From contig NZ_VEHL01000003.1 in the NCBI RefSeq assembly GCF_007679965.1, positions 186,001 to 250,000 on the forward strand: a DNA stretch of 64,000 bases. Direction: 5' to 3'. Numbering within the stretch: position 1 is the first letter of the stretch; each line of letters opens with the position of its first letter. Made by a program: the position numbers and the translations under genes. Below, piece after piece: positions 12,401 to 18,529 of this stretch. This stretch comes from Bordetella genomosp. 13 (GTDB taxonomy: Bacteria; Pseudomonadota; Gammaproteobacteria; Burkholderiales; Burkholderiaceae_B). The notes below the pieces were generated by a model. The model was not told where the DNA came from. It saw only the letters and a list, made by a program, of their open reading frames with translations, and ran no database searches.

Positions 12401-15400
12401 CGAGGGCCTGGCCCGCCATGATGTACGTGCCTGCAACGGCGGTCACGTCCGATATCGCGATATCGCCCGTGTGGAACCGCATTCGCGCGGGCGCGACGAG
12501 CGCCAGGCCGTCCGGAAAGGACTCGGCCGATACATAGTCGCCCGTTCTCAGTCCGCCATTGAAGGTGGTGAGCACCGTGCCGGCCGGCACGATCTGTCCG
12601 CCGATGTACCTGTCGCCCGTCGATGAGAAGACGGTCAGCGTGTAGGGCACGGCCCATTGGGCGCGCACGGTCACCGTCTGGTCCGGCGCCAGGGTGGCGG
12701 CCTCGGCCAGTTGCCGGCCTGGCACCAGCGTGCTGCCGGGCACCTGCATGTCCGCTGGCAGAATTTCCCCCGCATGCACGACGTAGTCGGCGGCCAGCCG
12801 CAGATTGACCGTGGCGGCCTGGCCCGGCCGCAGCACGCCATTCCCGGCCAGCAGATCCGCGCCGATGCCGATGGCGCGGCCCGATTCGATCGTCAAGGTG
12901 CCGCCGCCCGCGACGCCGTAGGCACGCAGGTCGCCCAGCATCCGCAGCAGGCCGCCGGCGCCGGAGCCCGCGGCGCCGGTGTCGGCGATGAAACCGGCCG
13001 CCAGCGCCACGTCGCCGCCCATGCCGCCATGCAGCGAGCCGTCGCGCAGCAGCGCCGCGCCGGAAGATACGTCGATCACGCTGCCTGGCGACAGTGTCAC
13101 GTCGCCGGTGCTGCGGATCGTGACGGCGCCGCCGTCCTGGTAAGGCAGGAACCCGAGCTCGTCCGCGTCCCGCCGCAGGTTGGTCCACAATCCTGCCGCA
13201 TCCAGGACCACGTCCGCGTCCACCACGGTTTCGGCAGGCGCATCGCCCGCGGGCAGGGCGACCAGCACGGATTTGCCCACCACGGTGCGGGAAAGCACGT
13301 CGCCCAGCACGATGCCGCCGCCGCGCGCCGTCAGGTCCGCCCCCACGTGGACCTGCGGGGCGTGGAGCTGGATCGTGCCGCCGGGCGCCACCTGCAGGGC
13401 GCCGTCCACCGACAGGCTGTCGCTGGCGGCGGCCAGGATGCCGCCCAGCCGCCAGCGGTCGAACGCGGCGCTGTCGATATAGACGGCGTTCTGGCGATCG
13501 GCGGGCAGCGGCACGGGAGCGGCCGGCGCATGATCCCCGCCGTCGCCGTCCGTGCCGCCTTGCGCGCCGCGCACCGGCGGCATCAGCGCATCGGCGATGG
13601 CCCCGGGGGCGCCGAACACGATCTTCTGCTGTGCCGGCGTCAGGTTGTAGAAGACGCCGGCTGGCGCGGTGGCGGCGTCGGACTTGAAATCGGTCTGGTA
13701 CTTGCCCAGGATCAGCCGCGCGCCGCGCGCCGCGGCGTTCTGCGATTGCAGATAGCCGTCCCAGCCGCCGTCGGCCGCGTTGACCTGGCGCATGCCCTGG
13801 TAGGTGTCCGCCACGAGATCGCCTTCGAGCACGGCGGCCCTCGTGGAAACCACCAGCCGGCCGGCGTCGCGGCCCGCCGTGTAGCCCGGCTCGTTGCGGC
13901 TGGTCGGCGCGATGACGGGGTTGTAGAAGTAGCGCGTGGCGTTGTCGCCCCAGCGCGCGTGGGTGTCCTCGAAGCCCTTGTACAGGCCCTGGTACGTGAG
14001 GTCGCCCGGTGCAGTCGATATCTCGTACAGCCGGCCATCCGCGCCGCGCATCCAGCTCATGTGGATCCTGCCGCTCTGCACGTCCAGCGTGCCCCCCGAC
14101 ACGTTGATGGACGAGCCTTGCTGCGTGACCAGTTCGCCGCCGTCGAACACCACGGTGCCGCCTTGCGCGGCCCATTCGCCGATGCCGTGCGGCTGCAGTC
14201 CAAGATAGCCGCCGACCTCCAGCAGGCCGCCTGCCGTGTACCAGCGGTCGCCGTTGTAGCCGCCCACGCCGGGCAGCACGTGCACCAGCGTGCGCTGGTC
14301 CACCCATACGTCGCTGTTGTTCAGGTTTTTGGCATCGCGCGCGCCGGGCGCATCGCGCTGCTCGTTGCCCTGGATGTTGATCTGGATGTTGTTGGACTCC
14401 ATCGCCACCCGCACACCCACGGCGCCGGCGGCATCCAGCGTGGACCCCTTGGCGACCGTCGTGCGGCCGGCCGCGCCGGCCATCACCTGGCCGCCCGTGG
14501 CCAACGTCATCGAACCCGTGTCGAACTGCGCCGTCCCGCCCGATACGATTTCGATGCGCGACAGGTCGCGCCGGTCATCCTGCTTCGACAGGTTGGTGAA
14601 TGGATCCGCCGCCGCGATCCGGCGCGCCTGGTCCTGCCTGGCCGACTCCCGGATCAGCGCGTCCCGCTGGCTGTCCAGGGCCGTGCCGCCGCTGTCGTCC
14701 AGCAGGATGGCCGTCGTCGAGGCGCCGCCCAGGATGACCGTGCCTTGCGCGTCGTCGGCGGGGGTCGACAGATGGATGGTGCCGCGGTTGTTGATGGTGG
14801 TGGTCGACAGCGCCACGCCGTCCTGGATCACCGCGCGGCCCGTCAGCGTGATGTCGCCCTCGGGCGACTGGATCAGGCCGGTATTGGCCACCCGGCCCGA
14901 CGCACCGCTTCCATCGAGACGGCCCAGGACTTCGTTGCCACGGGTGGTGGAGTACTGGTTCGCATCGGTGCCGACGCCGCGCCGGATGAGGAAGCTGTCG
15001 CCGGCCGCCAGCATCGCCTGGCCCCGCGGCGTGGTGATCGAGCCGGCGTTCTGCACGTCCGCGCCCAGCAGCATCACATAACCCCCGCCTTGCGTGGCCG
15101 TGGGCGGCATCGGCGTGGCCAGCCGCGCGCCGGCCTCCACGCGCACCGTGCCTCGCGCGGCCGTGAAGGCCGGATCGTAGCTGCCGTTGGCCTGCAGGCT
15201 GTAGATGCCGCGGCGGGTGAACTGGTCATCGGCGATCGCGGCGGCCGCCGCCACCAGATTGCGCACGTTGACCTGGCTGCTGCCGCTGAACACCACGCCG
15301 TTCTGGTTCACCACCAGCACCGTGCCGTCACCCTTGATCGCGCCCTGTATCTGGCTGGGCTTGCCGGCAGCGCCGACGACACGGTTCAGCACCGCGTCGG

Positions 15401-15998
15401 TGGACTGCTGCTGGAACTGCACCGTCGTATCGCGGCCGACGTTGAAGGTATCCCAGTTCAGGATGGCCCGGGCGGCGGTCTGGTGGATGGACACGGTCGG
15501 CCTGCCGCCGGCGCTGGACACCGCAGGACGGTCCGCGCCGCTCCAGGCCAGCGCATTGCCCGCCGCATCCTTGTCCCAAATGCCGCCCGGCGCATAGCCG
15601 TCGGGCACGCCGACGCCCGCCTGCGCGGCCGAGCGCTGCGCGGCCTGGGCGGCCTGAGCCGCCGCGATGGCGGCCACCGAACGGTTCACGTTGTCCAGCG
15701 AACGCTGCAGTTGCTGCCGCGATTGCGCCTGCTGGCGCGCCGCGGCGTCCTGGCCGGGCAACAGGCTGCCCGCGCGTTGCAGGTTGCCCGACGAAAGCGC
15801 CGACCTGCCGGCCTGCGGCGCGGCGAACCACGCGCCGCTGCCTGCGCGGGCCTGGGCAGGCAGCCCGGTCCCCGTCAGCAGCGCCGCGGACAGCGCCACC
15901 GCCAGCGGCGTGAGAGACCAGGGCGCGCGACCGGGGCACCGTGCGGAGCGCGGGACGGGGCGGCGGGGGGGCGAAGTCGACGAAACAGGAAAAGTCAT
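3468..15998 (-). CDS. Giant filamentous-haemagglutinin-type TPS exoprotein (VreARI-associated, DUF3739)
   Basis: A single uninterrupted frame encodes 4176 residues. Residues 1-52 form an extended Sec signal peptide (basic stretch, then PLAVALSAALLTGTGLPAQA). Residues about 80-128 are Gln/Ala-rich and probably helical. About 165-400 is a TPS secretion domain: NWDTFNVG at 181-188, then NQNG at 231-234, the counterpart of the NPNG motif. The bulk is a repetitive beta-helical shaft of short Gly/Asp/Ala/Val-rich strands. An RGD tripeptide lies at 3356-3358. The end resembles DUF3739, the C-terminal domain of adhesins linked to VreARI systems, followed by a Ser/Ala-rich tail. The gene lies 154 bases downstream of a FecR-like gene in the vre cluster. 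The counterpart in Pseudomonas aeruginosa is the VreI-controlled TpsA PdtA. No TpsB translocator is in the window. The ribosome binding site before the ATG is weak. Family certain; ligand unknown. Confidence 0.92.
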   Translation of the reverse strand: MTFPVSSTSPPRRPVPRSARCPGRAPWSLTPLAVALSAALLTGTGLPAQARAGSGAWFAAPQAGRSALSSGNLQRAGSLLPGQDAAARQQAQSRQQLQRSLDNVNRSVAAIAAAQAAQAAQRSAAQAGVGVPDGYAPGGIWDKDAAGNALAWSGADRPAVSSAGGRPTVSIHQTAARAILNWDTFNVGRDTTVQFQQQSTDAVLNRVVGAAGKPSQIQGAIKGDGTVLVVNQNGVVFSGSSQVNVRNLVAAAAAIADDQFTRRGIYSLQANGSYDPAFTAARGTVRVEAGARLATPMPPTATQGGGYVMLLGADVQNAGSITTPRGQAMLAAGDSFLIRRGVGTDANQYSTTRGNEVLGRLDGSGASGRVANTGLIQSPEGDITLTGRAVIQDGVALSTTTINNRGTIHLSTPADDAQGTVILGGASTTAILLDDSGGTALDSQRDALIRESARQDQARRIAAADPFTNLSKQDDRRDLSRIEIVSGGTAQFDTGSMTLATGGQVMAGAAGRTTVAKGSTLDAAGAVGVRVAMESNNIQINIQGNEQRDAPGARDAKNLNNSDVWVDQRTLVHVLPGVGGYNGDRWYTAGGLLEVGGYLGLQPHGIGEWAAQGGTVVFDGGELVTQQGSSINVSGGTLDVQSGRIHMSWMRGADGRLYEISTAPGDLTYQGLYKGFEDTHARWGDNATRYFYNPVIAPTSRNEPGYTAGRDAGRLVVSTRAAVLEGDLVADTYQGMRQVNAADGGWDGYLQSQNAAARGARLILGKYQTDFKSDAATAPAGVFYNLTPAQQKIVFGAPGAIADALMPPVRGAQGGTDGDGGDHAPAAPVPLPADRQNAVYIDSAAFDRWRLGGILAAASDSLSVDGALQVAPGGTIQLHAPQVHVGADLTARGGGIVLGDVLSRTVVGKSVLVALPAGDAPAETVVDADVVLDAAGLWTNLRRDADELGFLPYQDGGAVTIRSTGDVTLSPGSVIDVSSGAALLRDGSLHGGMGGDVALAAGFIADTGAAGSGAGGLLRMLGDLRAYGVAGGGTLTIESGRAIGIGADLLAGNGVLRPGQAATVNLRLAADYVVHAGEILPADMQVPGSTLVPGRQLAEAATLAPDQTVTVRAQWAVPYTLTVFSSTGDRYIGGQIVPAGTVLTTFNGGLRTGDYVSAESFPDGLALVAPARMRFHTGDIAISDVTAVAGTYIMAGQALARQAAVQSVTRLDAGLFQSGFAHYGISAHDGLTVAEGTALDVAMPVLHVDPAAVQALATGGSLAARFAAWTPPLYQEDAARATLSQRGGASLALQAGSPASAVVASPLTVGAGATVSVDPGQSIDLRSNGGQVTIEGRLNAWGGSISIATLPGTQDAYQASATRSVWIGDDAVLDVAGRAHVARDQQGRAYGAAPDGGSIDIGMSDAFIVIRPGAVLDASGASAQLDGTAGGPATALPRPLPLAGAGGSIGLHSYVGMAIDGTLSAHAGGPGAAGGSLTVEMANRLYTPGKEMIDAAYQVLHNLTLVQQHRPSGLADGLAPGQADAALRYGTAVLGVDQVQAGGFDALTLATHDLLVFDGDIDLSLGRSLNLRNGFLSTASATHDAQVRLAAPYIRLNGGSWAGTPGFYSPGVYQVGAGRHVDGASRLTLSADLIDIYGRVQSGLVGMAGEGFIMPPSGFSGVSAPRAVEAPGFATVALQSTGDVRLNSGGVRLNDPFALLVSGDLTIDAAQIYPASGQRGMVVAGVVTQDNERMGWDAGRSLVIRSNGRPAPVPDSVFGVLILAAPLLDQGGVVRAPLGTIALNDKGGALSFTVWPVVPAPDGTLQLVLRDGSLTSVSAAGLAMPYGGTSDGLTYRGADGTLFSLAGNVVNRANPNESPDTGVLPQGITLGGGSIVAEAGAVLDLSGGGDLRGAGFITGRGGSVDVLTTPLANANPVANQYSNAGNAVYAIWPGYASDYAPLIADKGAGDPAIGRQITVGAGVPGLPAGTYTLLPSSYALMPGAYRVEIGAHVGALAAGVAATSIGSWATQAVLATAHTAVRDALPSHVVITPGQAVRRFSQYNEMPYSDFATSQAALFGNVRPMLPSDGKILAFNLQRNDEAVTLRFDGRAILDAAQGGLRGQVSVVGNAPIDIVGGAVTQPTPGAITVSADTLSAFRARTLAIGGPYQYVNGQGSLDQDTGLFFSSGPYGGGAVEVHDGATLRAGQIFLVGSQITVDGSAVLDTRGMGEPGIDSRLGYLYGAGSDVAVLTVSNGWVDFLPSRGPGRMTVRDGASLLTEGTVAFAAPGGLDLGEVNLGARYVAVSQDQVNIGTSASLAAAQAAGTLQPGLRLTQETLDRLLRPSTSAGVPALERLSLTAGGAFNFYGSVALDTGDSSAQMVFNTPAFYGLGGDGDVVRIATRDFVWNGIAGGDGSSAAPYAGVQPVAVQPGGPGTGSGRLLIDAQTVQFGYDVLSQPQRQAELPRLALGFASVQIDGAQRITANNKGVLTVGQSQDADGTLHGGSLSLVTPLLTGQAGSAMRYVASGAISVSAPAGAAAGDTAAVDELGASLTLQGPGVALNTAVALPSGSLTIVSDGDVMLGDGAQVNLSGRAVTFFDITKYSWGGSVDITSAGGNIVQAAGSRIDVSAGGGDAGSLAARAAAGTVTLGGTLAGQAAEGFQDGRFAYTALRIGGDDFTALNQRLNDAGFFGARDFVLKTGDLTVGDGVRAHQVSIATDGGSLTVDGAIDASGDGPGRIELAAQGSLTLTGRAVLDAHGNTLITDSYGAPIDASNRARITLSAVNGAVSLTPGATLDLGSPDHVARGHLDIKAPRVGSTGASATDPGGTDPATPANATGGDIAIAASGPLTIRGAQSIALNGMARYGNAPGDGNGQVITQDYLDAIDRDSQAFDTAARGNADLQARTAGLAAYGTAWHLRPGVEIDSRTPGGNLTVKGDLDLSGYRYGPDADRDPASARYGAGEPMALVLRAGGDLTLHGSINDGFAPAPATPDDGGWLLRQQIALGGQAVPQDITFDIPFYAPWGDYYYLFPSALTGVGYPVVQSGSVTDSTGAFYGPGAEIPGLLYGTVTITAGTVLTSTVPGGADILLNGPRAEPGRMWAVSPMLAAGSLSASIRLVSGADLDAADSRALRPAAQLAGHGNMVLDDPHNAATTSVPVQALSVVRTGTGDLDLYVGSDYRQDSLYGVYTAGTQVAGTGPDSGYNAPRALNSDGTVLGAQYGDYESTLAAQRLWFTQDGGDFTLSAQGDIVGYLQPQTLSLGDWLWRQGGAELGQRTAWGLNFGSYVTDFTGIGVPPALGLAGYAGVGALGGGNAAVHAGGDIGVAGKQWSGLLAAVAGSGRVAQDGTLAQSGGGTLTVTAGGQISGGLYANLRGDIAVSAAELGTLVLNGYGTANPGDPRPADPYTAYASQRRDAVNFAPGDGVLRVRTLGDAVMGGLLDAGRVGERTDTRASFNGAEGSAASWFTLWTGRTAVDLYSAGANVSPFGGRSVDAGGVFDVANISQVVPAHVSVVAASGNIYYDDFFQGQPTLLMPAADGYLDLLAHGLITAQYSTSAITTLGTASTSMATPLHAAWRVAGEDHVLRDSNYWGDAAAPTDVPSIYDYQYDTYALQGSGLGGTLFMFGPNTVTDGSADGQGALSHLYAVNGDLLGMKIGRAVASTGNGPAQTYYQASKPVRVLAGGDIVNLGGLIVQGNATDVSVVAAEGDILYAGLSIAGPGTLEVSAGGQLYQGSTTSLNSLGPIASGDTRAGADIAVQAGLGAGAPGVGATRYDDFARLYLDPANQADLAPDHPLADQPGKVAKTYDIELEQWLGARFGFHAGTAADALAYFLALPGEQQRIFVRKVYYAELLAGGREYNDAAGPRLGSYLRGRNAIAALFPETDAQGNAIARVGNLTMFQSAQGAFANAGIRTVSGGAIQTLTPGGQTIVGIEGVTPAVSVGTQVVNPAGLITQGSGDIQMYSRGSVLLGLSRIMTTFGGGIQIWSAEGDINAGRGSKTTQVYTPPRLVYDDVGNMRLSPNTPSTGAGIATLAPIQEVPPGDVDLIAPQGTIDAGEAGIRVSGNVNIAALQVVNAANIQVQGESKGIPVVASVNVGALTSASAAASSAATSAQDAVARSRAAAQQALPSIISVQVLGFGDETAPTPASPAARSRERTSDYTPNHMVQVVGRGASAPAGARALTADERDHLGL

Positions 15999-16152
15999 GG
16001 TCTAGGCGAGTCCAGGTCGGACGGGAACGTGGCGTCCCGCGGAAAGCAACGTTCACTAGACGTTTGACTTCCGATACCTGGAAATGAATTGCCGTGAATA
16101 TTTCGTGACACGTCACGCCATTGGTGTTGGGCCCTCGCCGCGCGCGCCGCGG
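15999..16152 (-). promoter_or_regulatory. Leader/promoter region of the giant adhesin gene with inverted repeat
   Basis: A 154-base gap separates the vreR-like stop from the adhesin start and probably holds a separate promoter, perhaps one read by the neighbouring VreI-like sigma factor. It is clearly richer in A+T than its flanks. A perfect inverted repeat CGTGAC-AC-GTCACG lies at 16104-16117, about 106-119 bases upstream of the ATG. I could not assign -35/-10 elements with confidence. The inverted repeat is seen; its role as an operator is inferred. Confidence 0.4.
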
Positions 16153-17091
16153 CTAGCCGACCAGCACCAGCTGTCCCATGCGCCGTACCGGCACGTGATA
16201 GCGCGCCTCCAGCAACCGGAGCGCCTCATCCAGGTCGGCCACCTTGACGCGCGCCGAGAATCGCCGGGAGGCCAGCGCGGTGTCGACCAGCACCACCCGT
16301 CCTGCGCGATAGCGGTTGATCTCCTGCACCACCTCGCCCAAAGGCAGGTCGTCGAACACCACCACGCCCTGTTGCCAATCGGACGCAGCCGGTCCCAGCG
16401 GCGTCGGCAGGCCGACCTGGCGATCGTCGTAGACCACCTCCTGCCGCTGCCGCAGCCCCACGGCGCGGACGGGGTGATGCAGCATGGCGCTGCCTTGCTG
16501 GCAGCGCACGCGCACGCGTCCGTCGGCCAGCCGCCGGATTTCCAGGTCCGCGTGGTCCATCACCACCCGGCCCATGCCGGCGGCCACGGTGCATCCGGCG
16601 CGCGGCGCGGAAACGGCGGCTTCGCCGGACAGCACCTCGATGCGCGCTGCGGCGGCGTCATCGTGCACGGTGATGCTCGTACGGGTGTTCAGCATGACGC
16701 GCACCGCCTGGGCGAGCATCACGGTGCGCTGCTCGCCGGGGGCGGTGCGATAGTCGGCGCCCAGGTCCTGCCAGGATGGCCACAGGCCCAGCGGAGGCCG
16801 CACGATGCCCGCTACGGCCAGGGCGCCGGCGCCCGAGACGGCGCCGGCCAGGAACAGCCGGCGGCGTTGCCGGAAGCGCTCGGGGCGGGGCGCCGGCTGC
16901 GTCGCGGCATGGCGCCGCGCCGCGTCCTCGACCTGCCGCCAGTCGTGCGCGGCGCGGGACCAGGCCTGGGCGTGTGCCGGGCTTTGCGCGCACCAGGCGC
17001 GCAAGGCCGCCAGGTCCCGCACGGAGGGACGGCCCGTTTTCAGCTTCACCGCCCAGGCGCGCGCCTGGGCCGACAGCCTTGGGTCAACCAT
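16153..17091 (-). CDS. vreR: FecR-family anti-sigma factor / sigma regulator (VreR-like)
   Basis: A 312-residue inner-membrane regulator that should bind the adjacent ECF sigma factor in the cytoplasm and receive a signal from a periplasmic STN-domain partner. Residues about 8-52 form a cytoplasmic FecR N-terminal (DUF4880) domain rich in Trp and Ala. One transmembrane helix lies at about 79-98 after an Arg-rich stop-transfer segment. The FecR domain follows (DYRTAPGEQRTVMLA near 113-127, then LNTRTSI). The last 70 residues look like the C-terminal STN-like signalling domain (FDDLPLGEVVQEINRY). The first 8 bases overlap the sigma gene, so translation is coupled. The order vreA-vreI-vreR followed by a large TPS adhesin matches the P. 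aeruginosa PUMA3 system, which is why this name is used. Confidence 0.85.
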   Translation of the reverse strand: MVDPRLSAQARAWAVKLKTGRPSVRDLAALRAWCAQSPAHAQAWSRAAHDWRQVEDAARRHAATQPAPRPERFRQRRRLFLAGAVSGAGALAVAGIVRPPLGLWPSWQDLGADYRTAPGEQRTVMLAQAVRVMLNTRTSITVHDDAAAARIEVLSGEAAVSAPRAGCTVAAGMGRVVMDHADLEIRRLADGRVRVRCQQGSAMLHHPVRAVGLRQRQEVVYDDRQVGLPTPLGPAASDWQQGVVVFDDLPLGEVVQEINRYRAGRVVLVDTALASRRFSARVKVADLDEALRLLEARYHVPVRRMGQLVLVG

Positions 17092-17605
17092 TGCCGTCCT
17101 CGCTGTCCAGCGCCGTCATACAGGCGGACGCGGCCTTCTGGATCTCCAGCCGTACCATGCGCGTCGAAATCCCCCAGCGTCGGGCCAGCGCGTCGATGGC
17201 CTCGCCATTGACGCGATGCGCCACCAGCAGGGCGCTTTGGCGCGAAGGCAGCCCCTGCAGGACCCCGACCACTTGCGACAGGCGCTGGCGGGCGGCCAAT
17301 TCGGTATCCACGCCCGGCTGGGCCTGGCGTGCCTGTTCGAAGACCGATTCGATCTCGTCGTCGCCCAGCAGGCGCGAGTCGCTGCGGATGCGGTCGATGG
17401 CGGCGTTGACCGCGGTATTCACAAGATAGGTGCGCGGATAGCGCACCTGGTCCAGGTCTCGCATGGAGGCCAGCCGCACGTAGGCGTCATGCAGTGCGTC
17501 CGATGCCATGTCGGTGGAACCGCCCAGCCTGCGCGCCACCCGCAGCCGCAGGGTGTCGTAGCATTGCCCCAGCAGTTGCTGCAGCCGCGTCAGACCTTCG
17601 CTCAT
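17084..17605 (-). CDS. vreI: ECF sigma factor, iron-starvation/FecI type (VreI-like)
   Basis: A 173-residue extracytoplasmic-function sigma factor. Region 2 is near the N-terminus (DALHDAYVRLA, then YPRTYLVNTAVNAAIDRIR) and region 4 near the C-terminus (LPSRQSALLVAHRVNG, then ISTRMVRLEIQKA), joined by a short linker. The start ATG overlaps the vreA stop as ATGA (17602-17605). This start gives a standard ECF length; longer forms would run into vreA coding sequence. It probably drives the adhesin gene and possibly its own operon once released by the FecR-like partner. In P. aeruginosa VreI is activated under phosphate starvation and in host contact. Target promoters cannot be read directly from the sequence. 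Confidence 0.85.
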   Translation of the reverse strand: MSEGLTRLQQLLGQCYDTLRLRVARRLGGSTDMASDALHDAYVRLASMRDLDQVRYPRTYLVNTAVNAAIDRIRSDSRLLGDDEIESVFEQARQAQPGVDTELAARQRLSQVVGVLQGLPSRQSALLVAHRVNGEAIDALARRWGISTRMVRLEIQKAASACMTALDSEDGNG

Positions 17606-18273
17606 TTCGGACAGCCTCCCCAACGCGCCGCGGCCTGCGGCGACACGATCATGACCACCGGCTGCGGCACGTCCGGTGGAGGCTGTGTCAGCGAGATGTT
17701 CGTCAGTGCGCGGCGTACCAGCGGCTCCAGTTCGGGCTGCTCCGCCACGCGCACGCGCAGGTCCTGGATGCGCGAGGACGCCACCGAGAACCGCATTGCG
17801 ATGCGCTGCCGGTCGGCGCGCAGGCCGGGTTCGGCGCACAGCGCCCGCATGACGGCCTGTTGCAGGTATCCGTCGTAGTGGGGGTCAGGGCCGCTGCCGC
17901 GTACCGGGCTGGCGGCTTCGGAGGACGGCACCGGCTCGACGGTGACGACCTGCGGCGACAGCGGCCAGGCCCGCATGCCCGTGCCGGCCAACAGGCGGCG
18001 CAAGGCTTCGTCGCGGTCCAGCCGGCCGTGCACGGGTGCGGAGCGCCGGCCCGCCAATTGGCCGGTTTCGAAGAATATGGATCGGTCCGCCGCCTCGCCA
18101 TAGCGGCGCAGGGCTTCGGCCAGGGGCAGGATGGGCAGGTCGAAAAAGGCGTCCGAGGATTCGGCGGCCACTGTCCGGGGGACCTGCGTGTCCCCCCAGG
18201 CCGGCATGCCTGCCAGGCCGGATGCCAACGCGGCGAGCGCGGCGCCGGCCATCAGTGTGGCTGCCGCACGCAT
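17602..18273 (-). CDS. vreA: Periplasmic STN-domain signalling protein with TonB-C-like domain (VreA-like)
   Basis: A 223-residue exported protein. Residues 1-28 are a Sec signal peptide (LMAGAALAALASGLAGMPAWG). Residues about 43-113 form a secretin/TonB short N-terminal (STN) domain: FFDLPILPLAEALRRYGEAA, then PVHGRLDRDEALRRLLAGTG. Residues about 131-212 have the pattern of a TonB C-terminal domain: YDGYLQQAVMRALC, then RFSVASSRIQDLRV, and finally PPPDVPQPV. There is no beta-barrel, so unlike FpvA-type receptors it cannot transport anything itself. It is the presumed signal donor to the FecR-like partner. The chosen ATG (18271-18273) is the one that gives a signal peptide. First gene of the vreA-vreI-vreR unit; a candidate Pho box lies about 93 bases upstream. 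Confidence 0.8.
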   Translation of the reverse strand: MRAAATLMAGAALAALASGLAGMPAWGDTQVPRTVAAESSDAFFDLPILPLAEALRRYGEAADRSIFFETGQLAGRRSAPVHGRLDRDEALRRLLAGTGMRAWPLSPQVVTVEPVPSSEAASPVRGSGPDPHYDGYLQQAVMRALCAEPGLRADRQRIAMRFSVASSRIQDLRVRVAEQPELEPLVRRALTNISLTQPPPDVPQPVVMIVSPQAAARWGGCPK

Positions 18274-18529
18274 GGTGCAACGCTCGAGAATGTGGGGATG
18301 ACCGGCACGAGAGGGACGGAAAGAGGGCCCGGCAGGGTAGCGGACGGCAAGTCTAGGGGCGGGATATGGCCGAAGTATGACGGCCGCTCGTCCCGGCGGC
18401 GCACCGGGCGGTTTGCCTGGCGCCGGCGGTGATCGTCGCCACGGGGTCGGGGGAACCTGGGGACACATCGGCGCTCCAATATCGACCCGGGCCCAGGCTC
18501 CTGCACTCACTAATGCCATAATCCCGCTC
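18274..18529. other. Divergent intergenic region between vreA and lolC
   Basis: A 256-base gap between divergently transcribed vreA (minus) and lolC (plus). The vreA-proximal half contains the candidate Pho-type promoter. On the lolC side, CTCACTAATGCCATAAT just before the start region holds a possible CATAAT -10 at 18517-18522. No additional gene is supported here. Confidence 0.5.
18350..18383 (-). promoter_or_regulatory. Candidate Pho box and -10 element upstream of vreA
   Basis: The minus strand reads CCGTCATACTTCGGCCAT at 18383-18366. This is 11 of 14 informative positions of the PhoB direct repeat CTGTCAT-N4-CTGTCAT. Exactly 10 bases later comes TAGACT (18355-18350, four of six to TATAAT), the same Pho-box-to--10 spacing as in Escherichia coli phoA. 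It ends 77 bases before the vreA ATG. The second half-site is imperfect, so this is a candidate only. Confidence 0.45.

Noticed and set aside
12657..16067. Long plus-strand frame opposite the N-terminal half of the adhesin
   Set aside because: Arg/His/Gln-rich shadow of the adhesin gene caused by GC3 bias; no domain or ribosome binding site supports it.
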